The position numbers and the translations under genes are program-made. Below, one piece after another: positions 1 to 7,166 of a DNA stretch of 54,573 bases (its first letter is position 1; each line of letters begins with the position of its first letter). The DNA is from Chloroflexota bacterium (lineage in GTDB: Bacteria > Chloroflexota > Dormibacteria > Dormibacterales > Dormibacteraceae): positions 1-54,573 of the forward strand of contig VBEO01000059.1 in assembly GCA_005881825.1 (NCBI GenBank), given 5' to 3'. A model generated the notes under the pieces. The model did not search any database. It was given only the letters and a program-made list of their open reading frames with translations, and was not told the DNA's origin.

Positions 1-83
1 CGGCGGGACCACCCGCGGGCGGAACTCAGCCTGTTAAGGGGGCGGTAGAATCGGTTGGCGCCGCGAGGCGCCCGGCGCACCGC

Positions 84-160
<77 letters not shown>

Positions 161-183
161 GCCACGTCCCAAAACATCGGGAT

Positions 184-213
184 TTGTCTTTCCGCTGACG
201 CTCGCCCTACGAT
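184..213 (+). promoter_or_regulatory. possible promoter of the M28-like peptidase gene
   Basis: TTGTCT (184-189) and TACGAT (208-213) are separated by 18 bases and lie between the tRNA and the peptidase gene. A purine-rich Shine-Dalgarno stretch follows at about 250-259, six bases before the ATG. Only the spacing and partial matches to the -35/-10 consensus support this. Confidence 0.3.
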
Positions 214-265
214 TAGCCAACGCTCCGAGATTTGGCGTAGGCCGACACTGGGAAGGGGGTTAGAC

Positions 266-1933
266 ATGGCTCGACGTTGGTTGTCGCGGCAGCTCTACGC
301 GCGGGCGGCCGCGGTCGGCGTAGCCGCGCTGGCGCTGTTTCCAGCGGGCAGCATCAATGCCAGCGCCTCGAACAAACCGCCCAGTTCGGCGCAATGTCTC
401 TCGCGCGTTAACGACACGCCGAGCAAGCTCGTGGAGTGCGTGCGGACCGACGACCTGTGGAACCACATGAAACAGTTCGAGGCCATCGCGAAAGCGAATC
501 CCAGCCCTGCCGATGGGCACCCTTCGCGCAACTCGGGTGAACCCGGCTACAAGGCGTCGGTCGACTACGTCGCCGCGGTGATGAATGCGGCCGGATACGA
601 CGTCACGATCCAGACCTACACCTTCACGTACTACGCGTTCACCGGTATTCCAAAGTGGAGCGAAGCGTCACCCGTCGCCCAGACTTTTGCCCTCACCACC
701 GACTGGAATCCCGGACAGAGCATCGGCTCAGCCACCAATGCGACGCTGCAGCCGGCGGGCGGCATCATCATCCCCTCGCCCGGGGGCTCGACGAGCGGCT
801 GCAGCTCCAGTGATTTCGCGGGCTTCGTGCCCGGCCGCATCGCTTTGATCCAGCGCGGGACCTGCTTCTTCGGCGTCAAGGTTCTGAATGCCCAGGCAGC
901 CGGGGCTTCCGGTGTCGTCATCTTCAACGAAGGCAACACCGCGGCACGCAGCGGCGTTCTGTCGGGCAGCCTCGAGGACGCCAACGGCAACCCGATCATT
1001 CCGACGATTCCGGTCGCATTCACGTCCTTCGCGATCGGCCAGACGCTATACAACGCCTACAACGGCGGCACCAAGCCGGTCATGAGCCTGAGCATTCCGG
1101 CGATCACCAAGGAAAACGCGCCCGACTACAACGTGATCGCGGAATCAAAGGGTGGCGACCCCAATCACGTCCTGGTGATCGATGCCCACCTCAATGCGAT
1201 TTACGGCGAGGGCATGCTCGACGACGCATCCGGTTCGGCGACCATCCTCGACATCGCGCAGGAGATGAAGAACGTAGATCCGACCAACAAGCTGCGCTTC
1301 ATCTGGTTCGGCGGTGAGGAGCTGGGAGAGCTGGGCTCGCACTACTACGTGAGCCATTTGAGCTCCACGGACTTGAGCCACATCGGTTATGACCTCGACG
1401 CCGACGTCACCGCGACGCCAAACTACGTGGTCGGAGTGCTCGATCCCGCCGGGCCTGACCTCTTCACACGCACGCCCTCGGAGCAATTTCCGAATCGCGT
1501 CTACAAGGCGTCGACCATCGCCGAAAACGAAGCGAACGCCTACTTCGAGTCCATCGGCCTGAACCATGAACCGTTCTCACCGGTCGGGACAGACGCCGAA
1601 CAGTTCAACCTGGCCGGAATTCCAGCCAGCGGCGTGCTGACGGGACAGGACTGCTGCAAGACGCAGGACGATGTGAACCTGTTCGGCGGCACCACGGGCA
1701 ATTTCGAAGGCATCGGCATCTCGCCCAGTGGCTGCGTCGACAATCCCTTCCTCTGGTGCGACAACCTCAGCAACAACGATCCGAACGTGCTGACGTTCAT
1801 GTCGAAGGGATTCGCGGTCATGGTGGCCAACATGGCGTTCGACACCAAAGTGATGTCCGCCAGCAACAACGCCGTCTACAGCAAGAAGCTGCCCATCACG
1901 AGCGAGGTGGGCCGCCACTACTTCGTCTCCTAA
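266..1933 (+). CDS. secreted PA-domain M28-family (zinc aminopeptidase-like) protein
   Basis: 555 residues. An N-terminal signal peptide (about 1-35, ending near ASAS) indicates export. Residues about 135-275 form a protease-associated (PA) insert, and the M28 peptidase fold follows from about 285. Conserved elements seen are DAHLN (H308), LDDASGS (D319/D320), GGEELGELGS (E351/E352) and DLDAD (D378). Family members normally have H-x-D at the first site and S-D-H before the GIP loop. Here these read H-L-N (N310) and T-D-A-E-Q (442-446), so one zinc ligand and the Asp beside the catalytic base look replaced. The C-terminal GGTTGNFEG and CDNLSN segments match the secreted aminopeptidase branch. 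The ATG has a good Shine-Dalgarno. A role in extracellular peptide degradation follows from the family, but activity is doubtful. A strong hairpin follows the stop. Confidence 0.85.
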   Translation: MARRWLSRQLYARAAAVGVAALALFPAGSINASASNKPPSSAQCLSRVNDTPSKLVECVRTDDLWNHMKQFEAIAKANPSPADGHPSRNSGEPGYKASVDYVAAVMNAAGYDVTIQTYTFTYYAFTGIPKWSEASPVAQTFALTTDWNPGQSIGSATNATLQPAGGIIIPSPGGSTSGCSSSDFAGFVPGRIALIQRGTCFFGVKVLNAQAAGASGVVIFNEGNTAARSGVLSGSLEDANGNPIIPTIPVAFTSFAIGQTLYNAYNGGTKPVMSLSIPAITKENAPDYNVIAESKGGDPNHVLVIDAHLNAIYGEGMLDDASGSATILDIAQEMKNVDPTNKLRFIWFGGEELGELGSHYYVSHLSSTDLSHIGYDLDADVTATPNYVVGVLDPAGPDLFTRTPSEQFPNRVYKASTIAENEANAYFESIGLNHEPFSPVGTDAEQFNLAGIPASGVLTGQDCCKTQDDVNLFGGTTGNFEGIGISPSGCVDNPFLWCDNLSNNDPNVLTFMSKGFAVMVANMAFDTKVMSASNNAVYSKKLPITSEVGRHYFVS

Positions 1934-1946
1934 AGTTCACTTGTCG

Positions 1947-1976
1947 GCAGGGGTCGGGCGTGCACCCGACCCCTGC
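1947..1976. terminator. convergent hairpin terminator
   Basis: A perfect 12-bp stem (1947-1958 with 1965-1976, arms GCAGGGGTCGGG and its complement) with a 6-base loop sits between the stop of the peptidase gene and the stop of the opposing small gene (1979). There is no long U-run (TCTT follows on the plus strand), so it may be bidirectional and only partly intrinsic. Confidence 0.7.
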
Positions 1977-1978
1977 TC

Positions 1979-2356
1979 TTAGCGGCAGTCGTCGATCACC
2001 ACGATCGTCTGGCCATCGTCGAACACGGCGTGATAGCGGACCACCACCGCGTCTCCCGGATGGAACGGACACGGCCCGCGTTTCGGCCTTTGATCGGGGT
2101 CGGCGAGACTGAAGTAGCGCGTCGGTTGACCGCTGCCCGTACCTTCGGCAAGCCAGCCGCCGGCCCCCACGTACCCCCGCGCGCACCCTCGATCTCCCGG
2201 GGCGACATCTCCCACCTGTTTGGCGGTCCACCAGAAGCAACCAGGAGCCACGTGCCGCAGCGGAGTCAGAGCGACAAAAACCCCGACGGCGCCCGCCAGG
2301 ATCGCGATACCCGCGATGACCAGGAGCAGTGACCGCGAGCCGTTGATCAGACGCAC
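1979..2356 (-). CDS. small membrane-anchored hypothetical protein
   Basis: 125 residues. An N-terminal hydrophobic helix (about 9-30: LLLVIAGIAILAGAVGVFVAL) would anchor it in or export it across the membrane. The rest carries four cysteines, two in C-F-W-W and DRGCARG and two nearer the C-terminus (GPCPFHPGD and the final DDCR), which could form disulfides outside the cell. I recognise no family. Codon use resembles that of the neighbours and the stop abuts the shared terminator, which supports a real gene. It is divergent from the manganese riboswitch operon. Confidence 0.6.
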   Translation of the reverse strand: MRLINGSRSLLLVIAGIAILAGAVGVFVALTPLRHVAPGCFWWTAKQVGDVAPGDRGCARGYVGAGGWLAEGTGSGQPTRYFSLADPDQRPKRGPCPFHPGDAVVVRYHAVFDDGQTIVVIDDCR

Positions 2357-2417
2357 TCGAATCTAATGCGGGACTCTTAAGGCCGGTCGCAAACCGCGGC
2401 TATACTGGCGGCTAACC

Positions 2418-2510
2418 CGCGAGGGGAGTAGCCACCTCGCCTTTCCCGTCAGGACGGCCGCCAGGCCCGGGAAGGCGGCGGAGAGATCCGCGGCAAGACC
2501 TCTGCTCAAA
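2418..2510 (+). promoter_or_regulatory. yybP-ykoY (manganese) riboswitch
   Basis: The 170-base leader of the TerC-like gene contains both signature elements of the yybP-ykoY family: AGGGGAGTAGCC (2422-2433) and GGCAAGACCTCTGC (2492-2505). GAGG (2421-2424) pairs with CCTC (2499-2502) to form P1. The internal CCCGTCAGGAC (about 2446-2456) occupies the place of the family's GTCGTCA segment, with two GC-rich helices between. Family knowledge: this RNA binds Mn2+ and activates genes for Mn2+ export or tolerance, including TerC proteins. The TerC-like gene directly downstream fits. A TATACT (2401-2406) could be the -10 box of the leader transcript. The translation start is 22 bases beyond the last conserved base, with its Shine-Dalgarno (AGGAGG, 2517-2522) just outside P1. 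Confidence 0.85.
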
Positions 2511-2527
2511 CCGAGTAGGAGGTCACC

Positions 2528-2809
2528 GTGATCCGCAGCATTCTGGTCTCGATCGTCTTGATCGCGTTCACCGACGTGGCGCTGCAGCTCGACAACGCGA
2601 TCGCCATCTCCAGCGTCGCCGCCGGCGTCCCGGCCGGCCAGCGCTTCGCAGTGCTGGCGGGGGGCGTTCTCCTCGCCGCCTGCTGCCTGCTGGCGTTCAC
2701 GCTCGTCGGCTCGATCCTGATCGTCCGCTTCTGGTGGGTGAAGCCGCTGGCCGGCTTGGCGCTGATCTTCATCGGCGGCAGGCTCGTTCTGGATCTGCTA
2801 CCCCGATGA
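2528..2809 (+). CDS. half-length TerC/YjbE-like membrane protein
   Basis: 93 residues with three predicted membrane helices (about 3-20, 36-60, 66-90). The first helix carries TDVALQLDNAIAIS, the D-x5-DNA motif of the TerC family (D16, D22, N23), which is thought to bind a divalent metal. Full TerC/YjbE proteins have about 200 or more residues and two such repeats. Here only the first repeat is present and the stop overlaps the next gene (ATGA), so it might act as a homodimer. Position directly behind a manganese riboswitch suggests Mn2+ efflux or protection. The GTG start is chosen because of AGGAGG six bases upstream. It could also be a degraded remnant, but the frame is intact and the overlap with the downstream gene is tidy. 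Confidence 0.75.
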   Translation: MIRSILVSIVLIAFTDVALQLDNAIAISSVAAGVPAGQRFAVLAGGVLLAACCLLAFTLVGSILIVRFWWVKPLAGLALIFIGGRLVLDLLPR

Positions 2810-3990
2810 GCAGGCGGCGCCGGCTGACCCTGATCGGGATCGCCCTCGTCGTGGTGGCTGCCGGCGGGGCGGCGGTCGTCTGGCTGGGAGACGTCTCTCT
2901 TCCGAGTGCCGCTGCGCTCAAAGGCCAGGGCTACCTGGGCGCGCTCCTCCTGCTCTACGTAGAGGAATCGGGCATCCCGCTGCTGGTGCCGGGCGACGCT
3001 TTCGTCCTCTACGTCGGGCACCGCCTGCCCGACTCTCTGCTGCCCTGGATCGCCGCCTGGCTGGCCCTGATCGCCGCCGTCACGCTGGGCGCGACCAACC
3101 TGTACCTGATCTCCCGGACGCTCGGGCGTCGTCTGCTCGAGCACCCGCTGGCGCGCTTCCTGCACCTCTCGCAAGCTCGCCTCGACGCTGCCGAGCAGCG
3201 CTTCCGCCGCTGGGGCCCCTGGGCGATCTTGATCGGACGTCACGTACCTGGCATGCGCGTCCCGATCACCGTGGCCTGTGGGCTGCTGGGAATGCGGTAC
3301 CGCATGTTCGCCCCCTGCGTCGCCCTGTCGACCGCGGTCTGGGCGGCCTTGTTCCTGGGGTTGGGCGCCACCTTCGGCGAGGAAGCCGGCCGGCTGCTGG
3401 GCCAGCCGCCCGCGCGCGTCATCGTCGTCTCCGCCGGAGTCGCGGCCGCGGGAGCCTTCCTTCTGATGCGCTTGCCCGGTGGCGACCAGGCACTGGCCCG
3501 GCGGCCGCTGGCCTGGGCCGCCTTGCTGGCCGCGCAAGGCCTGCTGCTCGCAGCCGACCTCGGGGCTGGTTCCAGGGCCGCCCTCGGCGTGCTGGCTGTG
3601 ATCGCGCTTCTTCCCGCCGGCTGGCTCCTCGCCGGCTGGCGGTCGGCCCTGGTGTTGATCGCGTTCGTGTGTGCGCGGCTGGTGGACTACGGTCTGGGCG
3701 GCAACACGGCGCTGACGGTGGTGGCCGAGCTCTTCGCCGGCGCCGCCACCATGCTCGCGGCCCGCGCGGCCATGAGCGCCGGCTGGAGCGCGCGTGCTCG
3801 ACTGGCCCGAGAAGCGGCCCACGATCTGCGCACCCCGCTGACCGTCCTCCACGGATACATCTCGATGCTGGAAGACGGTTCGTTCCCGCGCGAGCGCACG
3901 CACCAGGTGGTGACGTTGCTCTCCGGCAAGACGCGCGAGCTCAACGAAAAGATCGACGCCATGCTCGAGCGGATGCGCGTCAGCGCATGA
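2806..3990 (+). CDS. DedA-family membrane protein fused to an orphan HisKA dimerisation domain
   Basis: 394 residues. Residues about 1-225 are a DedA/VTT membrane domain: ESGIPLLVPGD (54-64), a helix with ATNLYLISRTLGRR, and the F-x-RWGPWAILIGRHVPGMR block (133-151) typical of this transporter/lipid-scramblase family. Four or five more hydrophobic segments follow (about 235-325). Residues 331-394 are a histidine-kinase dimerisation/phosphoacceptor helix pair with the H-box AHDLRTPLTVLHGYISML (H339). The protein stops right after the second helix, so no HATPase domain (N, G1, G2 boxes) is present here or in the next gene. It starts with ATGA overlapping the TerC-like stop, so it shares the Mn riboswitch transcript. 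The H-box could dimerise or accept phosphate from another kinase. A truncated kinase is the alternative. Confidence 0.8.
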   Translation: MSRRRRLTLIGIALVVVAAGGAAVVWLGDVSLPSAAALKGQGYLGALLLLYVEESGIPLLVPGDAFVLYVGHRLPDSLLPWIAAWLALIAAVTLGATNLYLISRTLGRRLLEHPLARFLHLSQARLDAAEQRFRRWGPWAILIGRHVPGMRVPITVACGLLGMRYRMFAPCVALSTAVWAALFLGLGATFGEEAGRLLGQPPARVIVVSAGVAAAGAFLLMRLPGGDQALARRPLAWAALLAAQGLLLAADLGAGSRAALGVLAVIALLPAGWLLAGWRSALVLIAFVCARLVDYGLGGNTALTVVAELFAGAATMLAARAAMSAGWSARARLAREAAHDLRTPLTVLHGYISMLEDGSFPRERTHQVVTLLSGKTRELNEKIDAMLERMRVSA

Positions 3991-4043
3991 GCGGCTCCTA
4001 CGCGTTGCCGACTTTTTGGCGCCGGCGATGGTAGCGGTTAGGC

Positions 4044-5225
4044 GTGCGCTTCGTGGTCGTCGGCCTGACTCTGAGCTCGGCCTGGGGCAACGGCCACGCC
4101 ACCACCTGGCGAGGCTTGCTCCGAGCTCTCGCCCTGGCGGGCCACAGCTCCGTCTTCTTCGAGCGCGATGTCGCCTACTACGCCGACCACCGCGACCTGC
4201 CCGATCCGCCCTGGTGCGACCTGGTGCTCTACAGGGAATGGACCGAGGTGGCAGCCCGCCTGCGCCGGGAGCTGGCGCAAGCGGATGTCGCCATCGTCAG
4301 CTCCTACTGTCCGGACGGCCTGGCCGCGATCGGCGCGCTGCGCCGGGCGCGGACGCCCTGCGCCGCCTTCTACGACATCGATACGCCGGTCACGGTCGCA
4401 GACCTGCGTGCACACGGACTCGCCGCGGCCAGGGGCGTCCGCTACCTCTCCGCGGAGCTGGTCAGGCACTTCGACCTCTATCTGAGCTTTACCGGCGGCC
4501 CCCTCCTGCGCGAGCTCGAGGACCGCTGGGGCGCCCGCCGGGCGGCACCGCTCTACTGCTCCGTTGATCCCGAGCTGCACCGGCCCGTGCCCCCCGACCC
4601 CGACCTGGCCTGCGACCTCGCCTACCTGGGCACTTACTCGGCCGACCGGCAGCCCGCGCTCGAGTCACTGCTGCTGGAGACAGCGCGACGCCACCCGGAC
4701 CGGGGATTCCTGGTGGCGGGACCGCAGTATCCCGAGAGCCTCGACTGGCCCCCCAATGTGCGGCGGTTGGAGCACGTGCCCCCCTCGCGTCACGCCGCCC
4801 TCTACTCCAGCGCCCGGCTCAACCTCAACCTCACACGCGCTGCGATGGTGGCGGCCGGCTGGTCGCCGTCGGTGCGGCTCTTCGAGGCGGCCGCCTGCGG
4901 GGCGGCGCTGGTCAGCGACCGCTGGTCGGGGCTCGAGCAGCTCCTGGAGCCGGACCGCGAGATCCTGCTCGCCACCCGGCCGCAAGATGTCGGGGCTTAC
5001 CTGAAGATGGATGACGCGGCGCTGCGCGCGCTGGGCGCGGCCGCGCGTCGGCGCGTCATCCGGGAGCACAGTGCGAGCGTCCGCGCGCAGCAGCTCGTGG
5101 AGCTGTGCACGGAAGTCATCAGCGCGCGTATCGGCGCGTCATCCGCGCGCAGAAGTCCGCGAAGAGCTCCACGTCCTGAGGCGGGCTCGCGTAGTGCGGC
5201 CGCAGCCCCAGGTGCTCGGGCGTGA
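4044..5225 (+). CDS. CgeB-like glycosyltransferase
   Basis: 393 residues, predicted GT-B fold of the CgeB/YkvP type. The N-terminal Rossmann half has LTLSSAWGNGHATTWRGLLRAL and a FFERDVAYYADHRDLPDPPW segment. The middle has DIDTPVTVADL, and the C-terminal half has DLAYLGTYSADRQ, NLTRAAMVAAGWSPSVRLFEAAACGA (nucleotide-sugar binding region) and an EQLLEPDREILL segment. The same architecture recurs in the genes at 11224 and 12336. The GTG start is the first of the frame. The last 50 residues are low-complexity Arg/Ala, and the 3' 107 bases overlap the convergent glycosidase gene. Likely adds a sugar to a surface or secreted product; donor and acceptor are unknown. Confidence 0.75.
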   Translation: MRFVVVGLTLSSAWGNGHATTWRGLLRALALAGHSSVFFERDVAYYADHRDLPDPPWCDLVLYREWTEVAARLRRELAQADVAIVSSYCPDGLAAIGALRRARTPCAAFYDIDTPVTVADLRAHGLAAARGVRYLSAELVRHFDLYLSFTGGPLLRELEDRWGARRAAPLYCSVDPELHRPVPPDPDLACDLAYLGTYSADRQPALESLLLETARRHPDRGFLVAGPQYPESLDWPPNVRRLEHVPPSRHAALYSSARLNLNLTRAAMVAAGWSPSVRLFEAAACGAALVSDRWSGLEQLLEPDREILLATRPQDVGAYLKMDDAALRALGAAARRRVIREHSASVRAQQLVELCTEVISARIGASSARRSPRRAPRPEAGSRSAAAAPGARA

Positions 5226-6006
5226 AGCAAAAAGTGAGAGTCACGTCGAAGGCGTCCAGCGCCCGCATCTGGCGGTCGAACCAGCTCTCCCAACCGGGGC
5301 GGTAGCAGTCGGCCCAGCTCAGGCCGGTGCGCAGGTGACGCACACCCAGCCGGCGCAGCATGCTCACGGCCGCGTCGAGCCTCTCGTCCTCGAAGTGGAA
5401 CCACTGGCAGATGCCGAGCGCCGGGGCGTGGCAGGCAAAGTCGGCCAGGGCCAGCTTGGGAGTGCCGTCCTCCCTCAGCAGTCCCATGTGGAAATGGCGG
5501 TAGTAGGAGGAGCCCTCGGCCTCCCGGTGCCGGGTGGTGGCCGGCCACGCCCGCGGCAGGTCGAACAGGCTGTACCAGTGCACCCGCGGCGCCCGCCCCA
5601 CCAGGAGCTCGGCGGTGCGGCCGAGGCCCCACCGCTGCACCTCTTCGGCGCCGAACGTGGAAACGCCGACCTCGGTCACCCATACCGGCTTGGTAGTCAC
5701 CGCCTGGATCTCGCACAGGCGCTGCGGCCACTCGTCGATGGGCCAGTGGTTCCAGTCCAGCGGAAAGCCGTGAACCGCTACCGCGTCGACCTGGTCGAGG
5801 ACGCCCTGGCCGGCGAGGTTCGCCATGAACAGCGGATCGATCGGCGAGATGCCACCCAGCACGCGCACCACGTCGGAGCTCTCGCAGCGCACCGCCTGCG
5901 CCGCCCGCACGGCCATGGAGGCGAAGATCCGCCAGTCGGGGTCGGCTTCGAAATCCCAGTGGGACAGGTTGTTGGGCTCGTTCCAAAGCATCACTGCCTC
6001 GACCAC
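5119..6006 (-). CDS. clan GH-A glycoside hydrolase (beta-xylosidase-like), circularly permuted
   Basis: 295 residues. The protein opens at VMLWNEPNN (E10), the motif that lies at the end of barrel strand 4 and holds the acid/base Glu in clan GH-A. Then come strand 5 (RVLGGISPIDP), strand 6 (VDAVAVHGFPLDW), strand 7 with the nucleophile (PVWVTEVGVSTFG, E112) and strand 8 (RVHWYSLFDLP). Only after a linker (about 181-197) come LGICQWFHFEDERL, VRHLRTGLSWAD and FDVTLTFCFTPEHLG, which look like strands 1-3. So the order is 4-5-6-7-8-1-2-3. A TAA lies in frame directly before the GTG start, and no separate copy of strands 1-3 is present. Both catalytic Glu residues remain, so it may be active on a glycan made by the flanking cluster. 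No signal peptide is seen, so it probably acts in the cytoplasm. Confidence 0.75.
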   Translation of the reverse strand: MVEAVMLWNEPNNLSHWDFEADPDWRIFASMAVRAAQAVRCESSDVVRVLGGISPIDPLFMANLAGQGVLDQVDAVAVHGFPLDWNHWPIDEWPQRLCEIQAVTTKPVWVTEVGVSTFGAEEVQRWGLGRTAELLVGRAPRVHWYSLFDLPRAWPATTRHREAEGSSYYRHFHMGLLREDGTPKLALADFACHAPALGICQWFHFEDERLDAAVSMLRRLGVRHLRTGLSWADCYRPGWESWFDRQMRALDAFDVTLTFCFTPEHLGLRPHYASPPQDVELFADFCARMTRRYAR

Positions 6007-6029
6007 TTAAGCGCACAACTCCAACTGCT

Positions 6030-6035
6030 GATAAT
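6030..6035 (+). promoter_or_regulatory. possible -10 box of the sugar-cluster operon
   Basis: GATAAT (6030-6035) preceded by TGCT lies in the 104-base divergent gap between the glycosidase and the epimerase operon. The -35 region (TTAAGC, 6007-6012) is poor, so this would be an extended -10 type. The downstream leader contains a repeated GTTGCAG (about 6058 and 6070). This is only a pattern match. Confidence 0.25.
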
Positions 6036-6110
6036 GCGCTGTCACCCCGGGAGCACTTGTTGCAGCGGAAGTTGCAGAAGGTGAAGTAGCGTCAGTCCGC
6101 AAAAGCCCAG

Positions 6111-7166
6111 ATGGGGGATGTTGGAAAGCTACTGATCACGGGCGCCGCGGGCTTCATCGGCACCAACGCGGCCGCTCATTTCGCCTCCCGCGGCTGGCAG
6201 GTCACGGGCCTCGACAACCTCGCCCGGCCCGGATCGGAGCGCAACCTGGAATGGCTCCGCCAGGCCCATCCCGGGGTTCGCGTGGTGCGGGCCGACGTGA
6301 CCGACGCCGAGGGGGTGGCCGAGCTGGTCGCCGGCCACGACGCCGTGCTCCACCTGGCCGCGCAGGTCGCCGTGACCACCTCGCTCCTCGACCCGCGGGC
6401 CGACTTCGAGGTCAACGCCAAGGGGACGCTGAATGTGCTGGAGGCGGTGCGCCGGCGAGCCCCCGGCGCCATCCTCCTCTACGCCTCGACCAACAAGGTC
6501 TACGGCGCGATGGAAGGGTGGTCGCTGGTGCGGCGCGGCGCCCGCTGGGAGCCGGTGGCGGGGCCCCGCGGAGTCACGGAATCGGAGCCGCTCGATCTCC
6601 ACAGCCCCTACGGCTGCTCCAAGGGCGCCGCCGACCAGTACGTCCATGACTACGGCCGGTGCTACGGCCTGCGCACTTTCGTGTTCCGGCAATCGTGCAT
6701 CTACGGCCGCCACCAGCGAGGCACCGAGGACCAGGGCTGGGTGGCGCACTTCGCCCTCCGCTTGCTGTCCGACCGGCCCGTGACCGTCTACGGCGACGGC
6801 GCGCAGGTGCGCGACTTGCTCGATGTGCGCGACCTCTGCGCAATGTATGAGTCGGCCCTGGACGCCCGCGTGGCCGGCCGCATCTACAACGTGGGCGGCG
6901 GGCCTGGCAGCGCGCGTTCGGTGCTCGAGGTCCTGGCCGCGCTGGAGAGGCTCTCCGGCCGCCGCGCCCGCGTCGAGTTCGCCGATTGGCGGCAGGGCGA
7001 CCAGCGCTGGTACGTGAGCGACCTGGGCCGGGTGCAGCGGGAGCTGCGCTGGCAGCCCGACATCGACTTCGAGCGCGGCCTGCGGGAGCTGGTGGAGTGG
7101 CTGCGCGGCGATCTCGCCGCAGACCGGCGGCCTCGCGTCGCGGATCTGGAGGCTGCCAGCGCCTGA
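6111..7166 (+). CDS. NAD-dependent sugar epimerase, CDP-paratose 2-epimerase-like
   Basis: 351 residues, extended short-chain dehydrogenase. The NAD-binding GAAGFIG glycine motif is at about 10-16, followed by DNLARPGSERNLEWL, LHLAAQVAV, the STNKVYG block and the catalytic SPYGCSK (Tyr-x3-Lys). The segment FRQSCIYGRHQRGTEDQGWVAHF matches the CDP-paratose/CDP-tyvelose epimerase branch, where an EDQGW motif is typical. It probably epimerises a nucleotide-linked sugar for the nearby glycosyltransferases. It is the first gene of a tightly overlapping operon to 14248; the next gene starts within its stop (TGATG). The ATG is the first good start, with no strong Shine-Dalgarno. Confidence 0.8.
   Translation: MGDVGKLLITGAAGFIGTNAAAHFASRGWQVTGLDNLARPGSERNLEWLRQAHPGVRVVRADVTDAEGVAELVAGHDAVLHLAAQVAVTTSLLDPRADFEVNAKGTLNVLEAVRRRAPGAILLYASTNKVYGAMEGWSLVRRGARWEPVAGPRGVTESEPLDLHSPYGCSKGAADQYVHDYGRCYGLRTFVFRQSCIYGRHQRGTEDQGWVAHFALRLLSDRPVTVYGDGAQVRDLLDVRDLCAMYESALDARVAGRIYNVGGGPGSARSVLEVLAALERLSGRRARVEFADWRQGDQRWYVSDLGRVQRELRWQPDIDFERGLRELVEWLRGDLAADRRPRVADLEAASA

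Noticed and set aside
2506..3903. A 465-codon open frame on the minus strand across the DedA gene
   Set aside because: Composition is Gln/Gly/Arg-rich with no domain, typical of the antisense frame of a GC-rich gene; the plus-strand protein has clear DedA motifs.
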